Notes: a model not told the origin generated them from the letters alone. A stretch of 64,000 bases of DNA from Boswellia sacra (GCA_013180625.2 SNVD02014811.1:1-64000); one strand, 5' to 3'. Counted from the first letter of the stretch, positions 20,810 to 34,240 are shown. Program-made: numbers and translations.

Positions 20810-22221
20810 GGAGTTAGGGGATAGGATTACATCCATTTGTTCTTCAACAATAAAATAAAGCACTTCTAAATATTTTTAATATTCAATGATAATTTATATC
20901 ATTGCATCTTCATGCAAAGCAAAAATCAAGGATTCTATCAAACAATCAAGTTTGAGACTCTATAAGTAATGAATTCCTCACCACCATATGTGAGCTTATT
21001 CAAAGCTTAAAAAGCCTCTCATGCATATTCATGCATTCATTTATTCAATCATTCATTAATTCTAAGTGATCGTTTCTTACCATCAAATGTGAGTCTGCCA
21101 TCACTTCATGGAATCACGAATCAAAGAAAGATGGCATATTCATGGCATTTATTCATCACAATTATTCAATTGTTATTCTGAGCAAGGCAATTCTAGCCTA
21201 ATCATAAACAGTCTTGCATGTTCATTCTAAACATAATTCAAACACGATTATTCTAAGCATAACTTAAAACATACATTCACGTCCTAACATGACTCTAATC
21301 ACAACATGTGCTTCTAACATGATTCTAAGCATCAACCAAGAAATAAATTCCTAGACATATTTATAAATAAAGAAGGGATAATGGACTTACCTTGACATGC
21401 TTGTCAAACCTTGCAAAATAAAGAAAGGGTTAAAATAATTCATAAAAACCCTAATCATGCCTCTAAGCATGCCTCTAAGCATTAAAATAAAACCTAAACA
21501 TACTTATTCTAAGGAAAATGAAACCTAAACATGCTTATTCTAAAGCAAGAAAAATAAAGGAGAAAAGATAAGGGAGAAGAGAGAAATACCCTCATGAGGT
21601 ACCCTTTCCGGGTTTAGAATAATATAAAAATGCCTAAAAAAATATTAAATTGAAGAGAACTCCTTGGAATTCTCACAATTTTGTTCTATAAATAGTTGAT
21701 CTCTAAATGTGTTGAAGTGTGTGCCAAAGGGGGGTTTAAATAGTTGAGGGTCGAATCAAAAAAGGAATGTTGGAAATGAAATTTTCCAAAAGTTTGCAAG
21801 GAACAGCTGTCCACTGGTAGAGGAACCGCCGTTCGACTATGGGATAGTCGTCCGGTGTTCCCACCACCTACGATGGTTTGACTCATTTAGGCAATTTTGG
21901 CTGTTTTGATGTTGATTTTCCTGACCTTCATGCATTCAATCACACGCAATGTTTCAAATTCAACTCCAATTCAAACCGTGAAATTTTATGAAAATTAGAC
22001 ATCTGGAGCTTCGCAATAGTGTATGACTCATTGCTTAATTATTTCTAGATTGGTTTTTATGATTAATCAAAATTAGATGTCAGTTTTCCAGGTTTTCAGC
22101 CTTCTACCTTAGCACACTTTTCTTTCTATTGAATGTCAATTTGGACATTCCACATTGCTGAACACTCGTCTGTGTTTTATCATCGAGCTTAGAAACCATA
22201 AGCAAAAATCAAGTGCTTACA
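20810..22221 (-). repeat. Inverted, truncated Tat-like LTR
   Basis: The minus strand starts TGTAAGCACTTGATTTTTG and proceeds through a gactatc-type GC-rich piece (21800-21870), a TATA-like stretch near 21690, catgctta-type repeats and the atatggtggtgaggaattc motif. This mirrors the LTR at 18840-20809. It stops after ATGTAATCCTATCCCC, where it abuts the end of element C. The missing end probably lies beyond the 5' end of C, meaning C inserted into it (inference). Confidence 0.7.
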
Positions 22222-24649
22222 AAGGCATAAGGTTATTTTTGTCTTAGCAAAATAATTGGGAGGCTGTTTAGTCATTTTGTGGCTAACTTGGTTAGAGCAT
22301 CTAAAATTTTTAAAAGGTGAAGCTATTTGCAAAATAATACTAACCGTGCCTATTTTCTAAGTACACAAACTTTTTTTATTTTTGATAAATGAAATTTTAC
22401 TTATCTTACTTTCATCATTTTAGAAATAATTATAACATAAATTCAATAGATTAATCTTTAATTAAAAAATTACCATAGGATATTAAAAAAATCATTTTCA
22501 TAAGCTATAGAAGATATTTATAATAGCATTTTTATTATGAGTCTTTTATAATTTTTTTTATCTGCAATTCTAAGTAAATAAAGCATTTATATACTTAAAT
22601 GAGTTGGTTGTATTTAAAAACTTTACTCTAAACACCCATTTTCTCTTAACACCCATATTTAATATTTAAAAATCTCACATCTCCTCTCTAAACCCTTTTA
22701 TTTCCAATATTAACATTTTATTTTTATTTATTTATTTACAAAATTTTTCTCTCTCTATACAAACTAAATCACCATTGATATTTTTCTTTCATTTTGTTTA
22801 GGAAGAGGACCTTTTAACACACATATTTTACACAAAGTATGAACAAAAATTTCTAGTCATGATTACATATAATCCAATGGTTGGAGATAAAAAGTCAAAA
22901 AATTTCATTTAATGATGGCAACTGATAAAACATTTCATCCATTGGATTATATGGACTAATGATTAGAAATTTATTTCTAATAATTGTAATAATTTATTGT
23001 CTCCCTAGAGTATAAAAGTATTGTAACAATCTACTATTTACCCTCTTCCTCTTCCTCTTTTTCTTTCTAGGTTAGCGAATGTAAGCATTAAAATTTTGTT
23101 TATAGTTAAACAACTGATAATTATAAGTAGAGACAGCGATCAGGGGTAGTTCCGAACTAGAAGAGGCATGGAGACTCCAAAGAAACACTGAAAAGGGGGG
23201 AGAAAGAGAGAAAAACAGTAAGGAAAGCCAAATAGGCGTGAGTCCAAGTTAGACAAACATGATGCTTGGGAGGATAAGCACACGGTTGTAGGATTGGGAG
23301 TTGGGAAGCTTAATCAATGCCTTATGTTCAAATGTCTTAAAATGGTAAGTGTTGACATAAAGGTTCAAGGATTTCTAAAAACAGCCAAACAAGCATGAGT
23401 GCTAGGACAAGCATGATACTTGTGGAGGATAGGTGCATGCCTGAGAAGCTTAAACAAATTACCAACATTTTAGGATTCAAGACTATGAGATGAGTGCGCA
23501 TCTGTATAGACAGGCCTACACCAAGCCATGCCTATGGGAGGATACGCGGATGCTTGAGAACACACCAGAACTACGGGTCCACGTCTTGGAAGGCTTTGGA
23601 AAGATTGTGACCATAAGCACTAAACCTTGACATGCCTACGTCGACAAGAGTGCACTTATATCAACAGGTGTGGCCTTTGTGTCAATAGTCCCACATTGAT
23701 TTTGAAACCCATTTGAAGCCTTCCAAAGGCCTGATAAATAGAAAATGGGCACAAATTCCAAAACAAAAGAAAAGATGCTGAAAATACCCAAGGACAAAAG
23801 GAAAAGGGATTCTGAACATTCTTGAGGAACCTTGAGTTAGGAGTCTTCGGATAGCTACTTTTAGTTGTCCTGCGACTTTTGACCTGATAACTGGTCTTAA
23901 CCAATGTTAGTTGTTTTAGTGAGTGTTTCCTTGAAGTTTAAGCATTTCTAGAAAAAGGGTACTACTTTTGATAAAATTCAGGATTAGGTGAGTTTTCTGA
24001 AGGCAATTACATATCTTCTCTTCTTCTTTATTTCTTTACTTAGTTGTTAATTGCTTTCCTTCCTTAGTTGTTTAATTACTTTATTTGTTAGTTAGTTGTT
24101 TAAACCGTTAAAAATGGACATATGCCTAATCAATAGTAGACATCCCACTAAAGGGACAGTTGCTTAATTAATAGGTGTACCAACCCTTGCAGAAAAGGGT
24201 CATACAATCGATATATATCCTTTCCCATGGATTTTATGCCTAAGTATTCAATTAAGCTTATGCCTTGTTTATGCTTTAATAATGTTTAGTTTAGTTAATT
24301 TTGTAAGTCTTTAATTATGCAATGTTAAATTTATGTTGTCGTTTAAATAAATAACTTCATTAAGTTAATATTTATGTTATTAGACTAATATAAAACTTTT
24401 GAAGAAAATGTTAAATTAGAATCAATTTTTATCAAATAAATTTATTACTGTTAAATAATATTATTATAAAATGTGGTCAAATTTATAGGAATATTTATTA
24501 TCATAAACAATTAATTTTATTACATATAGTTCATCTTTAATTTTTCCATTAAAAATAAATAATATATATTGAATTATAATATAACTCAATTTATATATTT
24601 TAAAAAAATTGATTAATGTATAAATTATATATTAAAAATTGAGAAAAAT
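22222..24649. other. Non-coding, AT-rich; no gene seen
   Basis: I find no conserved ORF, RNA gene or complete element here. Positions 22330-22800 and 24300-24650 are very AT-rich. The stretch 23090-24260 is more mixed, with repeats of the type gcatgagtgctagg and aggataagcacacggt that look like decayed repeat DNA. Confidence 0.5.
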
Positions 24650-25256
24650 CTTCAAAAATTAAAATTTTGGCCGACAACCATTCTCCACCATCGTTGATCA
24701 CACTAAATGACGCATGTGGAGGTCATTATCGACACCATTGTGATCGTCATCTATTCATCTATCTTGCCATTCAATTTTCATCAGCAAGTTAGTCGTCGTT
24801 TTGCCGCATGCCTTGGATTTAATTTTCGAATCCACCTCTAAACTTCTGCGTTAACGTCAAACGGTACATACCACAGAAACTAAACCACCATGGACGAGTA
24901 GAGGACCGACCAATGAACACGTTAGTACTGAGAGTGACGCCAAACGCAAGTCGATAATGCCAGCTAGAAACAATTTTTTAAATTTTGTAATTTTTTTAAC
25001 TTTTGAAAAATATAAATTTTCCAATTTTTTAACTTTTGAAAAAATTAAATTAATCAATTATATTTATAATTATTTTGTTAATTATTTATAAAATAATTTA
25101 ATCAATTATTTGAATAAGGTTAGTTTTGCACACATAAAAAATATACAAGGTCAGTCTATTAATTTAATGTATTATTCGAAAGAAAACCAAGTTTTTCTTC
25201 CAAAGTTAAGAGGAAACCCAATTATCAAAATTTTAGGAAATAGAATTGTTGGTAAT
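24650..25256 (+). repeat. Dispersed repeat G, copy 1 (continues at 27641-27740)
   Basis: Aligns in the same orientation with 56990-57610. Shared blocks include gtcgttttgccgca, gaccgaccaa/gatcggccaa, ttagttttg-acacataaaaaatatacaagg and agaggaaacccaattatcaa. The copy is split by the solo LTR at 25257-27640. After it, cttttaatcaaa..ttaggaaa matches the continuation of copy 2 (57610-57690). It has no coding capacity. It may be a non-autonomous DNA transposon or an old MITE-like element. Confidence 0.6.
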
Positions 25257-27640
25257 TGTGGACGAGGTTTCCATCCCACCAGAGTCATGGCAACCTCAGC
25301 ACTGCTTTTCTAAGTTCCATGAAGAGACTTAGAGAGCCATCAGATCAAGCAACAGAGACAAGATTTGGAGAATCGAATGGAGTTGCCACCTAGGTAATTA
25401 ACCACGAAAAAAGTGTGAGTAATGGTAGTTGGTCCTTTGCTTCTAGACCTAACTACCCATCACACTTTTAGAGCTGGGTTCGAGAAGTAAGGTATGAACT
25501 TTTCAATTTGCTCGAACAATATCTGACCTCCACTAGGATTTACCGATTTGGTTGTTTCTAAGTCATTAATCCTATCCATCTTAATCCTTAATCCATTTTT
25601 GCACACAATCAAATTTTATCTTTCTAATTACATATGGGTGAAGCAGTTTAGACATCCATAGAAAGGGAGGCGGGTGGAGTGGATGAATTACACTTGTCTT
25701 TCAAACATGAGGGAAAGGGATGGGGATTATAATAATTTCCAAAATAAATTACAAAAGTAAATGACTAAAACAAATGATAAGCTTGGGGAATAAGAGTTAT
25801 AATGGAACACTAATAAATACTTCAAAAGCAAGCAAATAGGATATAAAACACAAAGGTAAACATGTCATCTTTAAAGCAATTAGAGTTAACAAATTAGCCA
25901 AAAGCACAAGACATGTGACAAGAAAGTTGTTTTAAGCCAACATGCATAAAAGCGTCTAACTAAGCAAAGAAACAACAAATGGAAGGAAAGGAATAGGTCA
26001 TAAGAAAATTATTCTAATCAACACGCATCCAACAAAGATTAAAGAAAACGTCTCAGCACTCAAACCAACAATGAGCATAAAAACAAACTGAAAACAATTC
26101 TTGACAAAATAGAAACAACTTAGAAATAGAGAATTTAGATAAGTCAAAAATGAAAACTTGAAAGGAACAGATTCTCGGATTTGGCATAAAGCAAACGTGT
26201 GCGTTTGCTCGACCATCAAGAACAGGTGCACATCTGTTCATGCTAAGCAAGAGTAGAAAGCCACTTTTTTTTGTAAAACTATTTCAAATAGAAGAGAAAC
26301 GAGGCAGAAAAGAAATAATTTAAAATGGAACAGGTTTGGGATGATTTTAGACTAAAAGACACGAAACAAAAGACATCATAAAATCGGAAATTAGAAACTG
26401 AAAGAAAGGAGCCTGGATTTTGATAGGCAGGTGTGCAGCTCCATGGAACAGGTGCACGCCCACTCATATCCATAGATAGAAAAAGGATTGAGTGAAAATA
26501 TTCAAAAGAAAGGTTCTAGGCTAGAATGAGAAGGCATGGGCTACTGCTCATTGATTAAGAATAGAAGCACACCTATTCATGAGCAAAACCCATTCTCAAT
26601 AGGGAAACAAATGAGAGGAGAAGAAATAGTCTATTTAGATTTTGAAAGCATAATAAAAGGAACAATTATGAAATAGTAAACAGATGAAGAAAGATGAGAG
26701 AACACAGTATTCAAATCACACTTAAACAATTATAAAGCTCTAAAAGACTAGCATATCATTTCGATACATAATCTTCCTTAGACAGGGAGCAATCGGATCA
26801 TATCATGACATTAATCAAACCAAATATTATAAGCTAATCTTAGCATGGCACTTCTAATTTAAACATGAATTACTTAATTAAAAAAATCCTTAAATAATCA
26901 TGCTTGACTAATTAATTAACTAACTAAACATGGCAATAACATAATTAAATCCTAAACTAAGCATAACTCCTAAACATGCTTCTAATCATAGCATTAAACA
27001 TAATTAAAATTCTAATCATGCACACTAATCATGGCATTAATTCTAAGTAGAGTTTTCTAAAAAATATTAAAGCTAGAAGAATTAAGGGTTTTGGCCCTCA
27101 ATTCTTTACACTTTTCAAGGGTGATTACCTCTTCTTCAAAGCTTAGACTTCAAGAAAACTAGCGTATGAAGGTTTCTTAGAGGAAACCTCAATTAAAAGA
27201 AACGTGTTTAGAATTTTAAGTGTTCTCCACCAATCCCACGTATGTCTTTTGTCATTTTGATAATAAGTAATAAATGCTCGTATAGGTGAACTGTGGAAGT
27301 GAAAGTGGGATCTTGAGTATAGGCATGTGCCTACTCATGACATGGGCATACGCCTTCATGTGTAGGCACTGCACCTACTCCTTAGGTTTTCTAAGGGTTT
27401 CTAGAACCTTCTTAGGCGTGCATCCTTAAGGAGTGTACGCGTGCACCTACTCTACTAATTTTTGTGCCAGCTCGGTTTATTTTGTGGTCTTTTGTGTTTT
27501 TTGGGATTTTTGCTTTTTTTGGGTTTTTGGGCTGTTTCCCATAAGTCTAAGAGCCTTTTTTTAAGAAAAACCACCCTCGATGATGGTACAAAGTCTTATC
27601 ATCGGGCCTCAAATCATAAGCAAAGATTCAAATGCTTACA
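25257..27640 (-). repeat. Solo LTR of a Tat-like family (2384 bp)
   Basis: The minus strand starts TGTAAGCATTTGAATCTTTG and ends CGTCCACA. Flanks are gtaat (25252-25256) and ataat (27641-27645), a 5-bp target duplication with one mismatch. No PBS, gag or second LTR is attached, so it is probably a recombination-derived solo LTR. The interior holds many short motifs of the type ggtgcacgcc/aggcatgtgcc and a gagttgccacctagg string near 25380. It splits repeat G. Confidence 0.75.
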
Positions 27641-27740
27641 ATAATCCATTTTCCTTCCACTTTTAATCAAATCAAAGGAAATGGGATTCCTTAGGAAACC
27701 ATTTTCCATTCCCCCCACTTTTGATGCAATCAAACAGGCC

Positions 27741-28639
27741 CTTAGGGTTAGAGATTCAGGTTTCATTGAGCTTGTTTTCTATTTTAAAATCAATATTATA
27801 AGCAATAAATGGTATACTTTTGTTCATAATTGGTTTGGTGGTACTGGTGAAATCTTTCAATTTGTTTTCATGAGTTTGAATTAGCATGTGCATGTCCTCC
27901 AGTCAGTTAAGTCTTGTCTTGCATGCTTTAAAAGTGAAAACTAAAAGGAAACTGCATTGAATCCCAATTCTGCCCTTTTTTGTCTTGCAAGTTGCAACTC
28001 ACCCTTCTTCATTAACAATCCCATAATTTTATGAAAAAATATCTACAATCTTTATGATTTTTTATAAACCTTGATAATATGAGAGAATTCATTAAAATAT
28101 TAAAAAAGGAAACCAATATAAGAGCGATACAGTGATTTTGCCTCTCACAGTCTAAATATAACATATTACTAAAATTTTTAAAAAAAAAATGTTAGTTATT
28201 ATTGTTCATTGAGAATTTTTTTGAATTCATGATCTTTTCAAAAAAAAATGATCAATTATAACTCTGAAAGAAAAAAAAGTAAAGAAGAGAATATAATTTA
28301 TACTAGATTAAATAAAAAGAACAACATAATTTCAAATACAATTTATGAAATGAAACAATAAAACTAGAGTACAAGAGAAATTAATATAATTGTGAATTGT
28401 AAAATATGTTTTTTAATTATATGATCGGGATAAAAGAGGGACCTATGGACTTGCATCTAACAATAGAGTGAAAAGAAAAGGTTGTTGAAAGTTTGACAAA
28501 CTAATAATCAAAAAAAAAAAGATGAAAGATAAAACTAAGAAATTGAGTTTTCTAAGTAAAATGGGCATAATAGTGACTAATTAAAATAAGGAAAATAAAA
28601 AATATTACAATTTTAGAATAGTCATTTGCCAACCTAGGT
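27741..28639. other. Non-coding; no gene seen
   Basis: AT-rich with poly-A runs (28180, 28240, 28510). The short open frame at 27681-27884 has no family features. Confidence 0.5.
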
Positions 28640-30120
28640 CCTTCCTAAGGATGCTATGAGCGGCAACCCTACACTTGGTTCCTTATGCGAGCTACCTTTC
28701 GGTCGCCTGGAGGGCCATACGGGTCAAGTCAAGGAGAAAAGACTAGAAGAAATAGTCAGAATCACCACCCAGGTAAATAACCACGGGAAAAGTTTGGATG
28801 ACGGCAACTGATTCCTAGCTTCTGGACCTAATCACCCTTTTAGAGATGAGTTCGGGAAGTTAGGTACGAGTTACACCTACAAAATGTTAGTCTGGCCTCT
28901 ACTATTAGGTTTACTGAGTTCTAGATTTTAAGTCATTAGTGTTATCCTCTCTAAATCCTAAGTTTTATTATGTGCACAACTACTTTTGTCTATTTTATTG
29001 TAAGTGAGGTGTTGACAGTTTATATACATACATAGAAAGGAAGGAGAATTGATTATATTTCCATCAAACATGGGGCAACGAATTGAGGATTACAAGGAAT
29101 TCCAAGCTTGGTCTTCCGTCATCAAGTAACAGCATTGATAATAATAGGAATGATTAAAATAAATAAATATTGTACGATTTCTATACTGCATCATCAATTG
29201 TTAATCAATTATAGTAAGCAGGCATAGTTATCAAATAATTAACCACATAATTATCTACTAATTAACAACTAATTATCTACAAATCATCATAATTAATGAC
29301 TAATTAATGACAAATTATCGACTAATTAACTACATATAACTACTAAACATGCTTAATTAAACTATTGGTCATGGCAATTAACTAACTAAACTAATCCTAA
29401 ACTAATCATGGCAATTAACTACTAATTAACTAAACTAATCCTAAACTAAGCATGGCATAATCATTTCTAATTATGCCTAAACATGGCAAACTAAACTAAA
29501 TAGAATATTTAAACTAAAGAGAAGGCCCTTAGAAACTTACCAAATTTTGAATTTAATCGAAAGTCAAATCTTTGACTAGCGTCGACACCTTAGAATTCCT
29601 CAGAGGATGTCGAGAACACCAAGAAAACACTGAGAAATATTTATACTGAAGAGACTTTCTAAAAATATTCAAAATCCCTCAAAATATGATTTTTTTAGGT
29701 ATTTTTGCACCCCAAAACTGCTTCCCAAGAACCAAGGATTAGGGTCCTTTATATAGGCTCTCAAGAGCTAGAAAATGAACTTTTTTCCTGATGTGGGACG
29801 GTAGCTATAGGCGTGCACCTGTAAGGTTAGGCGTGTGCCTCTAACTAGAGGAGTCACTAGGGTTTACAGGCTACAAGCATCAATTCTGCCTAAGGGTGTG
29901 CGCCTATAAAGCTCGATTTGCGATGTGTCAGGCAAACATAATTCTTAGGGTCTCGACCACTCCCTCCACTAGTACCACACCGATCCTAAGCCTACTTGGC
30001 TTTCTATCCCATTTCAGTGTTGAATCTTGATGTTGTTGCAAGTCAGGAAAGGCTTCTGATTACTGTTTATGGCTATCATCACTAGGCCTCAAAACCATGA
30101 GCAAAATTTCAATGCTTATA
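28640..30120 (-). repeat. Degenerate LTR related to the solo LTR at 25257
   Basis: The minus strand begins TATAAGCATTGAAATTTTGC (compare TGTAAGCATTTGAATC) and shares gtgcgcctat/ggcgtgtgcctc motifs (29815-29900), a tagaaaggaagg block (29030) and the ccaggtaaataaccacg string (28768-28785) with the LTR at 25257-27640. The left border (near 28640) is approximate. No target duplication was found. Confidence 0.6.
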
Positions 30121-31295
30121 GACGCCATTCACCCATTGCCTTTTCTGATACACTTGAATTGAAGAGTAACATTTTTTTTATCCAGGCAATATAAGTGAAC
30201 TTTATTATAATTAAAAAAATCATAATTAAAGAGTTACATTATTTATTCTAAAATTTTATCACAAATCATGTGTCCAAAATGATACAATATTTATTATATT
30301 CAACTCATTTTCAATTGGTGATCAATGACATCCCATTTATTTAAAGAGAATAAGTGAACTTTCAATCACTTATTAATATTACAAAAGGTTTAGGCTATTG
30401 TAACTTAAAATTTTGACACCAATTGCTAGCTATTCATTTTTAACTAATCTACTGGTGAGAAAAACTGTTAAGTTGGAATAAAAGAAAACCTTATAATTTC
30501 TCTCTACCAACCATTGGATTTTATTAGATGGATGATTGTAAAATACATGTCAAAATCTTAAGTCAATATTTTAAGTTACAAATTACAACGTCCTCACTTA
30601 TTAGAAAAGCCATAATTAAATGAGTAATGCTACACTTACAAACTCTACATATAAAATTAATGTGGCACCACTCATTCAATGCTACATAACTCATCAACAT
30701 TTATTACATTAATAACTATTAGAATATTAGCTAAATAAAAGGATATTCCTAAAAATCCTAAAAGATATTTCTAAAATCTTGGAAAGGATAAAAATCCTAT
30801 TAGGAGAGTTCTATTTGCATTAGGAAATAAAAGTTCATGTTTTAATAGGAGATTTGATATAGACACTTGCGTGTTAATCCCACATTAATGCTTAATTACA
30901 ACTAAGATTAGGACTTGGAAACCTATGTAGATGAACCTACACCTTGGTCACAAGTGCACCACTTGAAGCATCTCAAGTTTAACTCTAGATAAGTTCCTCT
31001 ATAGTGAGGTGATTAAAATTCCTCTAAAAGGTGTGAGTGTGAGTGAGATAGCTGGGGCAAAAAGAGGGTGTATTTGGGTTTATTAGGTAGGGACATTGGG
31101 AATCAATTGAGTCTATATGATTGTAACAATTTATCACAAGGTGAAATTTTGTCTCTGATAGCCCGCAATTTTTCTCCAATTTTGGAGTTTTTTATATCTT
31201 CTATAGTTATTATTATTATTGTTCTTGTTTCTCTATTATTTGCTTCAGTTTCATAACAATAACTCATATTAATCTTTCCATTCACTTGATGCAAC
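30121..31295 (+). other. Non-coding; possibly an old copia-type LTR (30700-31260)
   Basis: From 30716 (ctattagaatattagctaaa) to about 31255 the order resembles a short copia LTR: an A-rich start, an aggagatttgatatag block, gtgtatttggg, then tgattgtaacaattt and a T-rich end. I see no matching second copy, PBS or coding part, so the call is weak. Positions 30121-30700 are plain AT-rich. Confidence 0.3.
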
Positions 31296-32706
31296 TATAG
31301 AAACTGGATTTTTGAGGGTGATGAAACATGAATGTGTGATGAGCAATAGAAATGACCGTAGTGGCCTTAGGTGCAAAGAGAAGAGAGTTGAGAAGAAATC
31401 GACCAAAAGCTTTAAAAGCTGACACCTGACTTTGAAAATTCACAAAAATAAATCCAAAATGAATATGATAATGAGTCATATACCGTTGCAAAGTTATGGA
31501 TATCTAGTTTTTATAAAATTTTATGGATTAAAAATTAGAGGTTAAATCAAACAGTTGCGTGTGATCTAACAAACAAAGGTCAAAGAGGGACTACACTGAA
31601 AAATGAAAGAATAAAGGGGTTTGGTCAGCCACAACCAGCCAGCTATGGGGGAACCACCGGCCGACTATCCTACTACCAGCCCGTAGTCCTCCTATAGCTA
31701 GCTGGTTTTCCTCCTCCAATTTTTGGAAATTTTCATATATAAAATCCATCCTTTTTTTATTTCTCAATTTTCACCCTCAACTATATAAACTCCCTTTTGT
31801 TTATGCTTAGAATAAGCATGATTAGGTTTTATTTTGATGCTTAGAAGCATGTTTAGGGTTATTATGAATTGTTTTAACCCCTTGTTTGTTTTGCAAGATG
31901 GAAATGTTTGTCAAGGTAATTCATCAGTCCCTCTTTTATGTAGAAACATGATTAGAGTTTATTTTCTTTACTTTCAATGTTTAAAATCATGCTTAAGAAC
32001 ACATGATTATAATCATGATTAGGATTCAATTTTAAGATTATTTTGAAGTATGCTATAAAATAGCATAGAATTAGGCAAGAATTGCCACGTGCACTTTAAT
32101 CGCTTGAATAAGGCTAGAATAGCCATGTTTTGCCATGATTACTATGAATTAGGTTAGAATTGCCTTGTTTTCTTATGATTGATTGAATTAGGCTATAATT
32201 GTCGTGTCTAGGCTAGAAATGCTATGATTTATTACAAGCACTATGAATAGGCTAGAATGCCATGATAGAATTATCAAACTAGGTAGAATTGCCATGATTT
32301 TAGTTCATGGCTTTATTTAGAATTTTAATTAATTCTGTTATAAATAATTGGCATGATTAGAAATATAAATGTATGATGCCATGAAATGATGATGGACTCA
32401 CATTGATGGTCAGGAACCATCACTTAGAATGAATAGTTAGATGAATATGTATGAATGTATGCTAAAAATCAAAAGGCTTGATAAACATTGAATAGACTCA
32501 CATATGGTGGTGAGGAATTCACTATTTATCGAGTTTTGAATTGAATATTTATATTGAATGCTTGATATGTATGAGCATACTATGACTATTATGAATTGAA
32601 TGAATGTGATATATGAAGTGTTTAGAAGTAAAATTACTTTATTTATTGTTGAATAAAAAAGATTGGATGTAATCCTATCCTTTATCCCCCATGTTTGAAA
32701 AGGAAT
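31296..32706 (+). repeat. Older Tat-like LTR, left part (interrupted by element D)
   Basis: Starts TATAGAAACTGG and follows the family LTR: GC-rich pieces (31628-31700), TATATAA at 31792-31798, gaattgccatg repeats and the atatggtggtgaggaattc block. It stops at ggaat (32702-32706), where element D begins. The continuation is 49265-49540, so this LTR was the insertion target of D. Confidence 0.85.
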
Positions 32707-34221
32707 TATAGACACTTGATTTTTGAGGCTCGATGACAAATGAAGAGCAAAAGAAATGATCAAAATGCCCTTGGAAGCAAAGGCAAGAAAGTTGAGAAGA
32801 AACTGACCGAAAGCTTTGAAAACTGACATATGATTTTGAAAAATCATAGAAATTAATCTAGGAGGAATATGATGATGAGTCATATACCGTTGCAAAGCTA
32901 CGGATGTCTAGTTTTCATAAAATTTTACATATCACAAATTAGAGTTGAACTCCAAGAGTTATGCATGTTTGAACGGTTGAAGGTCAAAAGGGATTGCATT
33001 GAAAAAATGCAAAACTAAAGGGTTTGGTGAGCCACATGCGGCCAGCAGTTGTAGGACAATCGATCGACTATCCTACCACCAGCTGATGGGCCACCCACAG
33101 TCGACTAGCTATCCCCCTATCGATTGATGGTCCTCACCTAGTCGACCAACTGTTCTTCATGTATTCTTGAAAAATTTTGGGTGGATCCTTCCTTTTTTGT
33201 TTTCTACTTCCTTTTTCAAATTTAATCCTTAACTATATAAACCCCCCCACCCCCCCCTCCTTCTCATTTTTCAACACACATCAAAATCATCTTTTCTCCC
33301 TCTTGAAGACACACTTGAGAATTCAAAGAGTCTTTTCTAGTTCAATATTTTTTGGGCATTCTATTGCTCTAACCTCGGAAATGGTACATTTTGAGAGCAA
33401 TCCTCTCTTCTCCCTCCCCTCTTCTTCTTCATATTTCTTGCTTAAAATAAGTATGTTTAGGATTTATTTTTTATGCTTAAAAGCATGTTTAGGATTTTAT
33501 GAATTGTTTAATTCTTATTTGTTTTACAACATGGAAATACGTGTCAAGATAAGTCATCTTTCCTTTCGTTATTAGAAACATGTTTAGGAGTTTATTTTCA
33601 TTGTGAATGCTTAGAATCATGCTTAGGAGTACATGTTTAGAATAATTCTTAAAAGCACATGATTAGCATCATGCTACGAAGACTTATGATTTTTTAAGCA
33701 TGCTAGGAAATAGCATAGTATAGGTAAGAATTGCCAAGTCTACCCTTGAGTGCTTGAATTGGGCTAGAATAGCCATGATTGATATTGATTGATTGTATTA
33801 GGCTACAAATGCCATGTTTAGGCTGGAAATGCCATGATTCATTATGATTACTATGAATATGCTAGAATTGCCATATTTAGAATTGTTTTAAATCCATTGA
33901 ATTATTGTAGAATAGCAATAAGTAGAATTACCACGATAGAATTATCAAATCTAGGTATAAGTGCCATGATTCTAGATTATGGCTTTGTATTGAATTTTAA
34001 TTGATTGATTGGTTTTATTTTAGATAATTCTAGGATAAAGTAGTTTAGGTCCTGAAGCAAGGGATCAGATTGCCCCCATTCATTCTCAATTGAATAATTT
34101 GGTCGCGACTCTCTTTCTCTAGACATGCCTATGGTCGTTTATGCTCACTTAAGTCTCAAAAGAGACTTTGATACAATGTCGTGATCGCAAACGCTCTAGT
34201 GGGATGAAATCCTTGTTCACA
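32707..34221 (+). repeat. 5' LTR of element D (1515 bp)
   Basis: Starts TATAGACACTTG and ends GTTCACA. TATATAA is at 33234-33240 with a broken C-rich run after it. Compared with the 3' LTR it lacks about 0.55 kb: the join near 34030 connects sequence matching about 48500 to sequence matching about 49080. Confidence 0.88.
33234..33240 (+). promoter_or_regulatory. LTR TATA box (element D 5' LTR)
   Basis: TATATAA preceded by tttaatccttaac, in the same context as the boxes at 19400, 31792 and 47714. Confidence 0.6.
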
Positions 34222-34222
34222 G

Positions 34223-34240
34223 TGGCAACTCAACTAGGGA
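34223..34240 (+). other. Primer binding site of element D (Tat type)
   Basis: TGGCAACTCAACTAGGGA lies one base after the LTR end. It resembles the TGGCGACTC-C-CTGGGGA sites of Tat/Ogre elements, usually ascribed to tRNA-Arg, with a few substitutions. Confidence 0.7.
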
